Source: Clostridiaceae bacterium M8S5
Lineage (GTDB): Bacteria > Bacillota > Clostridia > Tissierellales > MCWD3
Direction: 5' to 3'
DNA: 64,000 nucleotides
Assembly: GCA_029227815.1 (NCBI GenBank)
Contig: CP118523.1
Span: 2,852,001 to 2,916,000, forward strand
The position numbers and the translations under genes were made by a program. The notes under the pieces are model-generated. The model was not told the DNA's origin and made no database searches. It worked only from the letters and a program-made list of their open reading frames with translations. Below are positions 8,693-18,195 of the stretch, piece after piece (the stretch's first letter is position 1; every line of letters starts with the position of its first letter).

Positions 8693-9874
8693 TTATTTTA
8701 TAATTTTTTTTAAGGTAATGTTCTCCATAACTTCAATGTGTAGTATCGCAGTAATGTACTGTTCATCTATTTTATAAGAAACATTTTGTGACACTACCTT
8801 CGAGTTTTTTGGAATGTTACTCATAAGATTCTGAATACCTCTAACCCTAAGAACTTCTTTCAATGCTTCTACATCCTGTTTTATGTTCTTTAAAACTACT
8901 TCACAGTATTTATGTGTAATTATTTCTATTGGCAAGCTCATTAGTGCGTTATCTATGAGTTTATTACTCTTAGTTTTTTCTATATAGCAATCAAAAGGAA
9001 TTTTTCCATTTGATACGCTGATGCTTTTGCTTCCTATTTTTAGTTCCTTAACTGTATAAGTCTTTCCTGTTTCCTCTTTTATCTCTTTGCTTATTGGTTC
9101 TTTTATATATTTTGTGTAACTTGTCTTTCCTAATACTTCTCCATTAGCATGAACTAAAAGAGGCTTTTCTAGTCTTTCATCTTCTATCTGTCCTGTAATT
9201 AATATCTGTCCTGCTTTAACCACATCTCCTTTTTCGACTAATGCTTTGCCATTTTTAGCTATTATTTTATATATGATTGCATTTTTATTTGCAACTATAT
9301 TACATGGGCTTTTGTTATCGACTTCATTTTTTACATCTCTTTTCTTTACCTCTATTACTAATTTTGTTCCAACTACTTCTGCTCTTGTATAAGATATATC
9401 GTCAATATCTATAATCAATTTATCTCTTATTTGCTTTATATCTATATTTGCTTTTCTTATTCCTGGTCTTATATTGTACTGTTTTAAATGCGATATCACT
9501 TTATCGTTTACAATTTTATCTTCTCCTACTACTTCTATTACCCATATAAACGATGTCAAATAAAATATAATTATTAATGATATTAAGCTTCCCACTGCCA
9601 TCATTTTTCTATGCTTTAATTTAGATATAAAAAAAGGAAATCCCTTTTCTTTGATTATACTTACTTTAAAGCTATTACTTCCTAGTTTTTGTATTAGTCT
9701 GTTAAAACCTTTTACACCAACTTTCGCTACTAATGTTGTATAATCTACTCTGTCTATATCCCATAAATATATATTATCATCTATTGAGTTGTTTATAAAC
9801 CTTTCTAGCATTAATCCTTCAATTTTAATAATAACATATCCTCTAAAATAATTCCATAATCTTATAATAAGCAA
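8693..9874 (-). CDS. yqfD: Sporulation protein YqfD
   Basis: About 393 residues if it starts at TTG (9874, 8 bases after AAAGAGG); a GTG at 9883 is the alternative. It shows the 'NYFRGYV.I.IEG...ERFIN' opening of YqfD, a transmembrane segment near residues 85-110 and a long extracytoplasmic C-terminal part. In Bacillus and Clostridium the gene is expressed in the mother cell under sigma-E and belongs to the sporulation regulon; its molecular function is not known. It follows yqfC by 16 bases. Confidence 0.88.
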   Translation of the reverse strand: MLIIRLWNYFRGYVIIKIEGLMLERFINNSIDDNIYLWDIDRVDYTTLVAKVGVKGFNRLIQKLGSNSFKVSIIKEKGFPFFISKLKHRKMMAVGSLISLIIIFYLTSFIWVIEVVGEDKIVNDKVISHLKQYNIRPGIRKANIDIKQIRDKLIIDIDDISYTRAEVVGTKLVIEVKKRDVKNEVDNKSPCNIVANKNAIIYKIIAKNGKALVEKGDVVKAGQILITGQIEDERLEKPLLVHANGEVLGKTSYTKYIKEPISKEIKEETGKTYTVKELKIGSKSISVSNGKIPFDCYIEKTKSNKLIDNALMSLPIEIITHKYCEVVLKNIKQDVEALKEVLRVRGIQNLMSNIPKNSKVVSQNVSYKIDEQYITAILHIEVMENITLKKIIK

Positions 9875-9890
9875 ATATAACACCTCTTTA

Positions 9891-10166
9891 TTAAATCAAA
9901 TATTCGATTTCATTTATTACACCAGTTATTATGATTTCTTCACTCACTATTGTCTTTAACAGCATATTATTTCCTAACACTTTTATGATTCCATCCTTGT
10001 ATTTTACTCTAATTACAGTTTTACTATATTCTAAAATTCCTTTATGATTTTCTATATAAACTTGGATATTCCCTATCATAGTTATCTTTGGAAGGTCCAT
10101 AACTATGTCTTTCGGTAGTTCTAGCACATCTGAAATGTCACTCTTTATTTTATCTATATTTTTCAC
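9891..10166 (-). CDS. yqfC: Sporulation protein YqfC
   Basis: 91 residues from GTG (10166), with GGAGGG six bases upstream. The sequence 'LELPKDIVMDLPKITMIGN...VYIENHKGILEY' matches the YabP/YqfC sporulation family. It forms a pair with yqfD. YabP-family proteins take part in forespore coat assembly; for YqfC itself only regulon membership is established. It is separated from the upstream membrane protein by a strong terminator, so yqfC-yqfD probably have their own (sigma-E type) promoter in 10167-10221. Confidence 0.88.
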   Translation of the reverse strand: MKNIDKIKSDISDVLELPKDIVMDLPKITMIGNIQVYIENHKGILEYSKTVIRVKYKDGIIKVLGNNMLLKTIVSEEIIITGVINEIEYLI

Positions 10167-10221
10167 GCAAAGCCCTCCTTTATATAAAAATATGTATTTT
10201 TTTTAGGATGTATTACTACAT

Positions 10222-10260
10222 GGGCAAAATAAAAACGAGAAGATTTTAGCAATCTTCTCG
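10222..10260 (-). terminator. Rho-independent terminator after the nfeD-floA unit
   Basis: Stem CGAGAAGATT / AATCTTCTCG (10236-10260) with a 5-base loop. On the minus strand it is followed by GTTTTTATTTT. It closes the nfeD-floA-membrane protein transcript before yqfC. Confidence 0.9.
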
Positions 10261-10270
10261 CCTATACTGA

Positions 10271-10720
10271 TTATTTAGATAAACTTTTTGGTTTTCCTAA
10301 TATCTCAGCCATTATAACGCCTTTTAGTACATCATCTTTGGCAAATGATAGTCCAAAATTATTGTTATCCTTTTTAGATGAAGTATTTTGGGTATAATTT
10401 TTTTTCTGAGCTTGAGTCTGTTTGATTGAATAAGGTGTTTCTTTAACTACTGTTGCTATCTCTTCTTGACTATCATAAATAGCTTCTTCCACAGTTCTTT
10501 CTTCATCTGTTTTAGTTGATTCTATCTGTTTTACTTCTCCCTTTGCATGATGTATATTAACTCCATTTACTACCTGTAAATTACTACCAGAATTTACTGC
10601 ATGGTTTGTACTTTTATTTGCTTCTTTAGCTATTTTATTAATTTTACCTGCTATATAGCCAATAAATCCTATTATTAACGACGACGACACCAGAATATCA
10701 ATAATATTGTCCATAGACAT
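10271..10720 (-). CDS. Small membrane-anchored protein downstream of floA
   Basis: About 149 residues; the start is uncertain (ATG at 10720, or ATG at 10714 that is better spaced from AGGAAGGA). One N-terminal transmembrane helix (about 5-25, ILVSSSLIIGFIGYIAG), a Lys/Asn/Gln-rich linker of low complexity, and a short C-terminal motif LKGVIMAEILGKPKSL. I recognise no enzyme motif. It lies 20 bases after floA, in the yqfB position, and shares its terminator, so it is probably co-expressed with floA and nfeD and may be a membrane-domain partner. That role is inference. Confidence 0.75.
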   Translation of the reverse strand: MSMDNIIDILVSSSLIIGFIGYIAGKINKIAKEANKSTNHAVNSGSNLQVVNGVNIHHAKGEVKQIESTKTDEERTVEEAIYDSQEEIATVVKETPYSIKQTQAQKKNYTQNTSSKKDNNNFGLSFAKDDVLKGVIMAEILGKPKSLSK

Positions 10721-10743
10721 CAAATCCTTCCTAGTATATATTA

Positions 10744-11724
10744 CTATTTGTCTTCTTTATCAACGTTTATTTTGGATATAGATGTTCTCATATCTGTGTC
10801 AGCCACTACATTTTTCATGTTATAATAATCCATTACACCTAGATTACCCTTTTCAAATGCTTTGGCTATAGCAAGTGGAATCTGTGCTTCAGACTCTACA
10901 ACTTTAGCTCTCATTGATTGAACCTCTGCCTTCATTTCTTGCTCTTTAGCAACAGCCATAGCTCTTCTTTCCTCAGCTTTAGCTTGAGCAATCCTCTTAT
11001 CTGCTTCAGCTTGGTCTGTTTGCAATTTAGCACCTATATTTCTTCCTACATCAACATCAGCTACATCTATAGATAATATCTCAAATGCAGTTCCTGCATC
11101 TAGTCCTTTTTCTAAAACTGTTTGTGATATCAAATCTGGATTTTCTAGCACTAGTTTATGGCTTACTGCACTACCAACTGTAGTTACTATACCTTCTCCA
11201 ACTCTTGCTATGATTGTTTCTTCCCCTGCACCACCGACAAGTCTTTCTATATTTGCTCTTAAAGTTACTCTCGCTTTTACCATAACCTCTATACCATCTT
11301 TAGCTACTGCCGATACTTTTGGTGTTTCAATAACCTTTGGATTAACACTTACTCTTACAGCTTCTAATACATTTCTTCCTGCTAAATCTATCGCTGCTGC
11401 TCTTTCAAACGGTAATACAATCTCAGCTCTTTGTGCTGCGATAAGTGCATCGACTACAGTATTTACATTACCACCTGCTAAGTAATGTGCTTCCAGCTCG
11501 TTCAAATCCAATTTCAATCCAGCTTTTGTGGCTTTAATGAGTGGATTAACTATCCTTGATGGAATAACTCTTCTAAATCTCATCCCAACAAGTGTGAAAA
11601 GTCCTATTTTAACTCCTGAAAAATAAGCAGTTATCCATAACCCTACTGGAATAAAGCTAAACAATAAAGTTAAAAATATCACTACAGCAACAACAATAAT
11701 AATTAAGAAAACTAAACCATCCAT
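10744..11724 (-). CDS. floA: Flotillin-like protein FloA
   Basis: 326 residues from ATG (11724) behind GGGAGGG. N-terminal hydrophobic hairpin (about 1-45), a PHB/SPFH-like core, and a C-terminal Ala/Glu/Lys/Gln coiled-coil region (about 225-290, [20 protein letters not shown]). Bacterial FloA organises functional membrane microdomains. It is encoded after an NfeD protein, as in the B. subtilis yqeZ-yqfA pair, and followed by a small membrane protein. Confidence 0.95.
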   Translation of the reverse strand: MDGLVFLIIIVVAVVIFLTLLFSFIPVGLWITAYFSGVKIGLFTLVGMRFRRVIPSRIVNPLIKATKAGLKLDLNELEAHYLAGGNVNTVVDALIAAQRAEIVLPFERAAAIDLAGRNVLEAVRVSVNPKVIETPKVSAVAKDGIEVMVKARVTLRANIERLVGGAGEETIIARVGEGIVTTVGSAVSHKLVLENPDLISQTVLEKGLDAGTAFEILSIDVADVDVGRNIGAKLQTDQAEADKRIAQAKAEERRAMAVAKEQEMKAEVQSMRAKVVESEAQIPLAIAKAFEKGNLGVMDYYNMKNVVADTDMRTSISKINVDKEDK

Positions 11725-11801
11725 ACCTTTGCTCCCTCCCAAATTTAACTAAATTTTTGTATTATTGATAATAATAACACCGTTATCAAAATAATGCAAA
11801 T

Positions 11802-13097
11802 TTATTTTTTCTTTTTTACTACAATTCTTCTTCCTTCTATCTTTGTTACCTCAACTATTGAGCCTTTTTTTATAAATTGCCCCTCTGACACAGCATCTAT
11901 TCTACTTTCATCAATTTTTATAGTACCTGCTGGTCTTAGAGATGCCACAACTATACCTTCTTTACCTATCAAGTTAATATCTGCTTTTGAACTAGTATAA
12001 CTATCATCCTGACTTTTTGTAAGAACTAGCTTATTAAACATTGGGCTTTTTTGACCATACTTGACCATTATAAATATAAACAACCCACTAGTTAAGAATG
12101 CAGAAACCAGATATATCACTCCATGCATAACTGATTCTGATGCTAATAATATAGACACAACAATGCTTATTAATCCTCCTACTCCTGGTACTCCAAAGCC
12201 TGGTATCACTAACTCTATAAGCAATAAAACAATACCTACAACAAACATAATCACTGCTGCATACCCAGAATTTCCAGCTACTACACCTCCCCAGAAATAT
12301 AAACCAAAGCATAATATCGCAAGGGTACCTCCAATACCAAATCCAGGTGTGAAAATTTCCGCAATTAAACCTATGAACCCTAATACAATTAATAACATTA
12401 CGATAAATGGATTTGATAAAATACTCACTATAGTATTTTTAAAGTTATAGTTTGCAACTACTATTTTATTATATTTAACATCTAATTTTTCTAAAATCTC
12501 AGAGTAGTCACTTGCTATAGCATCTGAAAGATTAAGTCTTTTTGCATCTTCGTAGTTTAAATTTAATAAATATCCTCTTTTCACTACTCCCTCAATCTCT
12601 ATATTTTTGTCTGCCATGGCAGCAACTAACTCATCATTTCTATTCCTTAGTTTAGCAGTAGCTTTTAGCATCTCTACCCATAAAGATAGTATTTTGGGGT
12701 TGTTAGGTATTGGCTCAGCCGAACCTATAGTTGCCCCTGGAGCCATTGCTACTTTATTAGCTGATATTGCTAGCAATACGCCTGCTGACTCAGCCTTATC
12801 ATTTACATAAGATATGGTAGGGATATTGATTGATACTATTTCTTTTTTTATTTTTTCTGCATATTCAATATATCCTCCATATGTATCTATCTCAAATATA
12901 ATAGCACTATAATTCTCTGATAATGCTAATTTGACATTATTCTTAACATATTCATAGGTGGCTTTGTTTATGTCTCCTTTTATTGGTACTACATATACAT
13001 CACCCTCTGAATCGCTTGCATATACAAATCCTGAACATATTGTAAGTACAAACATCATCACAAATAAACATTTAATAATATTTCTAGATGCTTTCAT
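11802..13097 (-). CDS. nfeD: NfeD family membrane serine protease
   Basis: 431 residues. Signal peptide or anchor at 1-27; a ClpP-like protease domain at about 30-220 with SAGVLLAISANKVAMAPGATIGSAEP carried over residues 103-128 (nucleophile in SAG, catalytic Lys likely in the following helix); four to five transmembrane helices at about 225-345; and a C-terminal OB-fold NfeD domain at about 365-430. Long NfeD proteins partner with flotillin/stomatin-type proteins, and floA follows by 59 bases. Confidence 0.92.
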   Translation of the reverse strand: MKASRNIIKCLFVMMFVLTICSGFVYASDSEGDVYVVPIKGDINKATYEYVKNNVKLALSENYSAIIFEIDTYGGYIEYAEKIKKEIVSINIPTISYVNDKAESAGVLLAISANKVAMAPGATIGSAEPIPNNPKILSLWVEMLKATAKLRNRNDELVAAMADKNIEIEGVVKRGYLLNLNYEDAKRLNLSDAIASDYSEILEKLDVKYNKIVVANYNFKNTIVSILSNPFIVMLLIVLGFIGLIAEIFTPGFGIGGTLAILCFGLYFWGGVVAGNSGYAAVIMFVVGIVLLLIELVIPGFGVPGVGGLISIVVSILLASESVMHGVIYLVSAFLTSGLFIFIMVKYGQKSPMFNKLVLTKSQDDSYTSSKADINLIGKEGIVVASLRPAGTIKIDESRIDAVSEGQFIKKGSIVEVTKIEGRRIVVKKKK

Positions 13098-13255
13098 AAA
13101 ACACTCCCCTTTCCATAAATAGCCTTTTGATTATTATAATACAAGCAAATATTTTTTACTAGATTTATTTAATGAATTTTATTAAATTATTTTTAATAAA
13201 TACTATATTTTGTAAATCGGCACTTATATTTTTGTTTATAATATTAGAAAACTAA

Positions 13256-13296
13256 GTAAAAAAATAAAATCTGAACACTATATATGCTCAGATTTT
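13256..13296 (-). terminator. Terminator after yqeY
   Basis: Stem AAAATCTGA / TCAGATTTT (13266-13296) with a 13-base loop, followed on the minus strand by a T-rich run. It separates rpsU-yqeY from nfeD. Confidence 0.85.
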
Positions 13297-13301
13297 AGTA
13301 A

Positions 13302-13745
13302 CTAACCTAATATTTTTTTTACGTAACTGCTAGCAATACTGGCGTCTGCTTTGCCTTTTATTCTAGGTACAAGTTTGCCCATAACTTTACCCATATCTTT
13401 CATGCTAGTAGCATTTACTTCATTTATCACTTCTTTAACAATAGCTTCGACCTCTTCATTAGACAACTGCTCTGGTAGATATTGCATCAGTATATCTATT
13501 TCATTGTAAGTATTTTGAACTAAATCATCTCTTGAGCCTTGCTTAAAGCTCTCTATAGCATCTTTTTTTTGTTTAATTTGCTTTGATATAACGTCCAAGA
13601 TTTGCTCATCATTTAATTCTATACGCTCATCTACCTCTTTTTGCTTAATACCAGCTCTAACCATTGTGATAACATTCTTACGAAGTGTATCTTTTTGCTT
13701 CATCGATTGTTTAAGATCTTCTAAAAGCTTTCCTTTAAGAGACAT
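13302..13745 (-). CDS. yqeY: GatB/YqeY domain-containing protein
   Basis: 147 residues, matching the free-standing YqeY family. The C-terminal region (about 60-145: IDILMQYLPEQLSNEEVEAIV...MGKVMGKLVPRIKGKADAS) resembles the tRNA-binding tail of GatB. A role in tRNA amidation has been suggested but not shown. It lies 10 bases after rpsU, and the rpsU-yqeY pair is widely conserved. Own terminator directly downstream. Confidence 0.93.
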   Translation of the reverse strand: MSLKGKLLEDLKQSMKQKDTLRKNVITMVRAGIKQKEVDERIELNDEQILDVISKQIKQKKDAIESFKQGSRDDLVQNTYNEIDILMQYLPEQLSNEEVEAIVKEVINEVNATSMKDMGKVMGKLVPRIKGKADASIASSYVKKILG

Positions 13746-13755
13746 AACTCACCTC

Positions 13756-13938
13756 TTATCTTCTTTTATTATTCTTTCTCCTAGCTGCTTCTGCTTTCTT
13801 TTTACGCTTCACACTTGGCTTTTCGTAATGCTCTCTTTTTCTAAGTTCTGAAAGCACTCCACTTCTAGAACATTGTCTTTTAAATCTTCTAAGAGCATTA
13901 TCTAGAGTTTCATTTTCCCCTACTTTAATCTCTGCCAT
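13756..13938 (-). CDS. rpsU: 30S ribosomal protein S21
   Basis: 60 residues from ATG at 13938 (GGAGGG 8 bases upstream); an in-frame TTG one codon earlier is too close to the site. The product starts [20 protein letters not shown] and ends in the usual basic tail (RRKNNKRR). S21 is needed for translation initiation at Shine-Dalgarno sites. It forms an operon with yqeY. Confidence 0.97.
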   Translation of the reverse strand: MAEIKVGENETLDNALRRFKRQCSRSGVLSELRKREHYEKPSVKRKKKAEAARRKNNKRR

Positions 13939-14045
13939 CAATTTCTCCCTCCCCTCGTTTACTGCTTTAAATCCTTAGGGACACAGTAAATGAAAATAGG
14001 CACTAAATCATTATACCTCAAATTCCATCTAAATGCAAATATGAA

Positions 14046-14387
14046 TTACCCTGGAGGCCAATTTAAATTTCGACCACCTAAAACGTGATAATGCAAGTGA
14101 TTAACTGTTTGACCGCCTTGCTTGCCACAATTATTTACTACTCTGTAACCATCTCTATCTATATTATATTCTTTAACTATTTTATTAATAGCAAGATGAA
14201 TGTCTTTAATAATATCTAAGTTCTCATCTATATCATTTAGAGATTCTATATGTTCTTTAGGTATTACTAATACATGTACAGGTGCTTGTGGCTGTATATC
14301 CTTAAAAGCTATTACATTTTCATTTTCATATATTTTGTCACAAGGTATATCTCCATTTACTATCTTGCAAAATATGCAATCTGACAT
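14046..14387 (-). CDS. hinT: HIT family purine nucleoside phosphoramidase (HinT)
   Basis: 113 residues. The histidine triad is in HLHYHVLGG near residues 97-105, and CIFCKIVNGDIP opens the protein with the CxxC seen in many HinT members. Hydrolyses nucleoside 5'-phosphoramidates such as aminoacyl-adenylates. ATG behind AGGAGGTG. Located between mtaB and rpsU as in many Clostridia. Confidence 0.95.
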   Translation of the reverse strand: MSDCIFCKIVNGDIPCDKIYENENVIAFKDIQPQAPVHVLVIPKEHIESLNDIDENLDIIKDIHLAINKIVKEYNIDRDGYRVVNNCGKQGGQTVNHLHYHVLGGRNLNWPPG

Positions 14388-14527
14388 ATTTTCACCTCCT
14401 ATATTAAAAAGGGTTTTTGCATATTTAGGGATAATTTCAGTAACCCCTCATTTATATACTATTCTATAATCATAGCGTAAATTCCTTTATAAGAATAAAA
14501 TTCTACAATTAACTTCAATTTATAAAA

Positions 14528-15883
14528 TTACTTCAGTAGTTTTCCGACTAACACTTCATTTTGTATCCCACTTACATATACATCATGTATCTCGTGAAGT
14601 AGCTGTTTTTTGCCACTTGATAAAACCTCTATATAGTTTGTAGTATGCCCTTTTACCAGATCGCTACCAGTACTTTGTTCAAACAATACACTTACTGTCT
14701 GATTAATAAATCTCTGTAAGTAGTTATTAGTAAGTTGCTGTGCAATTTCTATTAATATTTTGCTTCTCTTATTTTTTACATCCCCACTGATTTGGTCGTC
14801 AAACTTCGAAGCTGGAGTCCCTTTTCTAGGTGAATATTTAAATACATGTATCTTGGAAAACTCTATCTCTTTAACAAAATTGCAAGTCTCTATAAAATCT
14901 TCATCTGTCTCAGATGGAAATCCTACTATAATATCTGTAGTTATTGCAGCATTCTCCATATATTTTCTGATCAAAGCTACATTATCTTTGTATTGCTTTG
15001 TTGTATACTTTCTATTCATTCGCTTAAGTATTTTGTCACATCCACTTTGTAGTGATAAATGAAAATGATCACATACCTTTGGTAACCTACTAAGCTTAAT
15101 CATAAATTCTTCATCTATAAGTGTAGGCTCAAGAGAACCTAGTCTAATTCTTTTTAAGCCCTCTATATCATGTATCTGCTCTATTACATCTATCAAGCTA
15201 CCTTCTTTTAAATCCTTGCCATATGATGCTAAATGTATTCCAGTAAGGACGATTTCTTGAAATCCTTTTTTGCAGAGCTTTTTAACTTCATCTCTTATAT
15301 TGTCTATTTTCCTACTCCTAATTCTCCCTCTAGCATATGGTATTATACAATAAGAGCAGTACTGGTTACAGCCTTCCTGTATTTTTAAATAAGCTCTTGT
15401 TTTATCATTAATCGCATCTATAGACAGCTCCTCAAACTCATCAATAGACATAATATCTCCTACGGCATTTATCTTAGTGTTTTCATTTATATACTCCTCA
15501 CAGAACTCTACTATCTTTTTTCTTTCATTAGTCCCAAGCACTATATCTACATCTTCCATCAGACTCACCTCTTTAGGTGAAACTTGAGAATAACAACCAA
15601 CAACAGCTATTATAGCATCTTCGTTGTTTTTCTTTGCTTTCCTTATAAACTGTCTAGATTTTCTTTCTCCTAGATTAGTAACTGTACACGTATTTATCAC
15701 GTATATATCTGCGAATTCTCCAGGTTTTACAACTTCATACCCTGCTTTTACAAAAAGTTCACTCATAGCCTGTGTTTCGTATTGATTTACTTTACACCCT
15801 AGCGTAAATGTAGACACAGTCTTTTTTCTGCCATATCTATTATAAAAAGTATCATTATCATTGCTCAAATCAACCTTGTTCAT
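14528..15883 (-). CDS. mtaB: tRNA (t6A37) methylthiotransferase MtaB
   Basis: 451 residues. A radical-SAM methylthiotransferase that converts t6A37 to ms2t6A37 in tRNA. Order: UPF0004 N-domain (about 20-115, with TLGCKVNQYETQ and three cluster Cys), radical SAM domain with CNQYCSYC near residue 172, and a C-terminal TRAM domain (about 385-450). The MtaB-type TLGCKVNQ opening separates it from MiaB and RimO. Its usual neighbour rsmE is 16 kb away here, beyond the accessory island. Confidence 0.95.
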   Translation of the reverse strand: MNKVDLSNDNDTFYNRYGRKKTVSTFTLGCKVNQYETQAMSELFVKAGYEVVKPGEFADIYVINTCTVTNLGERKSRQFIRKAKKNNEDAIIAVVGCYSQVSPKEVSLMEDVDIVLGTNERKKIVEFCEEYINENTKINAVGDIMSIDEFEELSIDAINDKTRAYLKIQEGCNQYCSYCIIPYARGRIRSRKIDNIRDEVKKLCKKGFQEIVLTGIHLASYGKDLKEGSLIDVIEQIHDIEGLKRIRLGSLEPTLIDEEFMIKLSRLPKVCDHFHLSLQSGCDKILKRMNRKYTTKQYKDNVALIRKYMENAAITTDIIVGFPSETDEDFIETCNFVKEIEFSKIHVFKYSPRKGTPASKFDDQISGDVKNKRSKILIEIAQQLTNNYLQRFINQTVSVLFEQSTGSDLVKGHTTNYIEVLSSGKKQLLHEIHDVYVSGIQNEVLVGKLLK

Positions 15884-16174
15884 AGTTTCCTCCTAAGAAA
15901 TAGCTTTCTCTCTTGTTATTAACAGTATAACACTATTTTATTCATAATATAATCTACCATATTATTTGTAATTATTCAACGGTATAATTGTACTTAATGA
16001 TAATGATTTGAAACTTTAAAAACATGTACGCTAGTTTTTATATTGGATTTCTGTTAACCTCTTCGCTTTATTTGCGTGTAACTCTCATAGAAAAAACAGC
16101 ACCCCTATCTAGAATTCTAATAAATTTGTCATCAATCTATGGTAATATCATATGTTATCCGTTATACAATCATA
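15884..16174. other. Left junction of accessory island; possible gene remnant
   Basis: About 340 bases without an intact gene lie between mtaB and the aldo/keto reductase; the last part is a terminator. On the minus strand, 16078-16136 is an open stretch ending in TAA that would encode a protein tail (IDDKFIRILDRGAVF then SMRVTRK), preceded in frame by a stop. It may be the end of a lost gene at the boundary of conserved and accessory DNA. No att-like direct repeat was recognised. Confidence 0.3.
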
Positions 16175-16211
16175 CAAAAAAGCAAATAGGTAATCTATAA
16201 AATTACCTATT
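16175..16211 (-). terminator. Terminator after the aldo/keto reductase
   Basis: Stem AATAGGTAAT / ATTACCTATT (16185-16211) with a 7-base loop, followed on the minus strand by TGCTTTTTTG. Confidence 0.85.
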
Positions 16212-16224
16212 GTCTGTCTAATTA

Positions 16225-17169
16225 TTATTTAATTATACTATCTATTTTAGCAATCATATCGTTGTTCATCTTCCACTCTAAAGCTTTTAAGTTGCTTGAA
16301 AGATGTAACTGTTTAGTAGCTCCTGCAATAACAGGGCCTACTGTTTTTTGAGCTATAAGCCAGTTTAGTGCTATTTCATTAATCGGTTTACCTATTGTTT
16401 CTTCAACTTCTCTTGCTTGTTTAAGGTGCTGAGATAATCGTTCTCCTTGAAGCTCTGGATTGTTACTTACAGCCCCCTTATCAAATATAGTTTTGCCTGC
16501 CAATAATCCTTGCATTAGTGGACTGTATGGTAAGAAGAACTGTCCGTTAGATTCAAGGAACCCAAGTAAAGATTCTCTTACTTTGTATTGTAACGGTATA
16601 TTATGATAAGAAGTTGGGTTGTGCTCAAGTATGTTGTATAGCCCTTGATGAGATACTACTTGAGCAGTTTTCATTCCCTCTTTAATCATCGCTTGAGAAT
16701 AATTGCTCACACCAATATATCTAATTTTGCCTGATTTTTTTATATCAGCTAATGCTTCAAATGTTTCGTTGATATCTGTATTTGGATCAGGCCAATGAAT
16801 TTGGTATAAATCTACATAGTCAGTTTGTAAACGTCGTAAACTATCCTCTATTTCTTTAAGTAAACTTTCTTTAGTCAAATTATTCGTTACATTGTTACTA
16901 TCATCCCAAACAAGGCCACATTTGGTTGCTAAAAATACTTTATTTCGTTTACCTTTAAGCGCTTCACCTACTACAGTTTCGGAGTGACCAAGCCCATAAA
17001 TTGGCGCGGTATCTACAAAATTAATACTGGCATCAATGGCTTGATGAATCACTTTAATAGCGTCATTTTTAATAAAATTTGGCCAATCGCCTTTACCTGC
17101 AAACTGCCAAGTACCAAGACCTAGCACTGATAATTTATCTTCGACTAAATTAAACTTTTTATAATTCAT
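16225..17169 (-). CDS. Aldo/keto reductase
   Basis: 314 residues, an NAD(P)H-dependent TIM-barrel reductase. Family motifs: Asp-Thr at SINFVDTAPIYGLGHSE (residues about 47-63, with catalytic Asp and Tyr), Lys in FLATKCGLVW (near 83), the HWPDP motif near 123 and a C-terminal cofactor segment VIAGATK near 287. Closest by pattern to the YdhF/IolS-type stand-alone reductases; the substrate cannot be told. A GntR regulator is encoded directly upstream on the same strand. The pair looks accessory, since it sits between conserved housekeeping blocks. Confidence 0.9.
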   Translation of the reverse strand: MNYKKFNLVEDKLSVLGLGTWQFAGKGDWPNFIKNDAIKVIHQAIDASINFVDTAPIYGLGHSETVVGEALKGKRNKVFLATKCGLVWDDSNNVTNNLTKESLLKEIEDSLRRLQTDYVDLYQIHWPDPNTDINETFEALADIKKSGKIRYIGVSNYSQAMIKEGMKTAQVVSHQGLYNILEHNPTSYHNIPLQYKVRESLLGFLESNGQFFLPYSPLMQGLLAGKTIFDKGAVSNNPELQGERLSQHLKQAREVEETIGKPINEIALNWLIAQKTVGPVIAGATKQLHLSSNLKALEWKMNNDMIAKIDSIIK

Positions 17170-17337
17170 ATTTGAACCTCCTATTAAGTAATTATTTAAT
17201 TTATATATTAAACTTTAATTATTCATTAATAACTATATCTATCCTATTTAAAAAATACTTCTCAAGCTTATCCCATTTATAAGTCTTTAGGTTCAATCAT
17301 AGATATGTAATATATGCAATTATGTATCTATGTCACT

Positions 17338-17349
17338 ATGTCATGACAT
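17338..17349. promoter_or_regulatory. 12-bp palindrome, candidate operator between gntR and the reductase
   Basis: ATGTCATGACAT is a perfect palindrome in the 225-base gap between gntR and the reductase gene, within a patch of repeated 'tatgt' steps. It could be a binding site for the GntR protein. No direct evidence. Confidence 0.25.
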
Positions 17350-17394
17350 GCGTATTTACTCTTATATTTTACCTTTAATAATAATAAGGGCTAT

Positions 17395-18138
17395 TTACAT
17401 GGAAATATTTACTATAAATTTACTCCTATCTCCACGATAAGCTGCAATAGAGTATTCTATAGGTGTTCCCAAGTGATTTAAACCGATTGAATTAAAAATC
17501 TGTAAAGGAAACCCTTTTGGTATACACAGATGTTTACTTTCATATTCTCCAGAGACTGATGCCTCTATTGCCCTCTTCATATGAGTGATTTTTGTTTCAC
17601 GATTAGTAGATAAGAGATCATAAAGAGAATGTTCTTTTTGGTATACATCATATATTTGATGACAGTACTTACCGTTTAAGTAAGTATCCACTATAACAAT
17701 CGGTGTATCATCTGCAAACCGTAGTCGTTTTAGCTTTATTACTACATCATGCTCTTGAATATTAAGTGCTTCTGCAACATCTTTAGAAGCATTGAGTATC
17801 TTTTTTTCAAGAATAATTGTTTTGGAAGTATATCCTTTTCTAAGCATTTGGTCGCGAAAAGGCTCAATACGTGCAACAAATTCCTGTTCAATCTTTGGCT
17901 GAGAGATAAAGGTACCTTTACCTTTTACTCGATATAAATGTCCTTCATTCACAAGCTCAATAATTGCTTGCCTAACAGTTGTTCGACTTAACTGTAGTAT
18001 CTCAGTTAACTCTAATTCCGCGGGTAACATATCTCCCGGCTTAAGGATACCTTGGCTAATATTATTCATTATTAATTTTTTTAGCTGGTAATATAGCGGA
18101 ACAGGAACATTTTTATCTATCTTAGAAGCAGTAAACAT
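17395..18138 (-). CDS. GntR family (HutC/UTRA) transcriptional regulator
   Basis: 247 residues. N-terminal winged helix at about 1-80 (VPLYYQLKKLIMNNI, LPAELELTE, LSRTTVRQAIIELV, GKGTFIS), then a UTRA effector domain at about 95-240. HutC-type members usually bind a sugar phosphate or amino-acid derivative and control neighbouring genes, so the adjacent aldo/keto reductase is the likely target. ATG behind ATAGGAG. Overlapping palindromes lie in the upstream promoter area. Confidence 0.92.
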   Translation of the reverse strand: MFTASKIDKNVPVPLYYQLKKLIMNNISQGILKPGDMLPAELELTEILQLSRTTVRQAIIELVNEGHLYRVKGKGTFISQPKIEQEFVARIEPFRDQMLRKGYTSKTIILEKKILNASKDVAEALNIQEHDVVIKLKRLRFADDTPIVIVDTYLNGKYCHQIYDVYQKEHSLYDLLSTNRETKITHMKRAIEASVSGEYESKHLCIPKGFPLQIFNSIGLNHLGTPIEYSIAAYRGDRSKFIVNISM

Positions 18139-18177
18139 ATTAGCTCTCCTATCGTTTTAATGTTAGTTATTATTTTT

Positions 18178-18195
18178 ATACTAGTATTACGATAC
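18178..18195. promoter_or_regulatory. Overlapping palindromes upstream of gntR, candidate autoregulatory operator
   Basis: ATACTAGTAT (18178-18187) overlaps GTAT-TACG-ATAC (18184-18195). They lie about 40-55 bases upstream of the gntR start, near a possible promoter TTGTCA-16-TAATAC on the minus strand. GntR repressors commonly bind such dyads in their own promoter. Confidence 0.35.

Noticed and set aside
12088..12312. 74-codon minus-strand ORF inside nfeD
   Set aside because: Out-of-frame overlap with an intact NfeD membrane domain, and a Trp/Arg/Cys-rich product typical of frame shadows.
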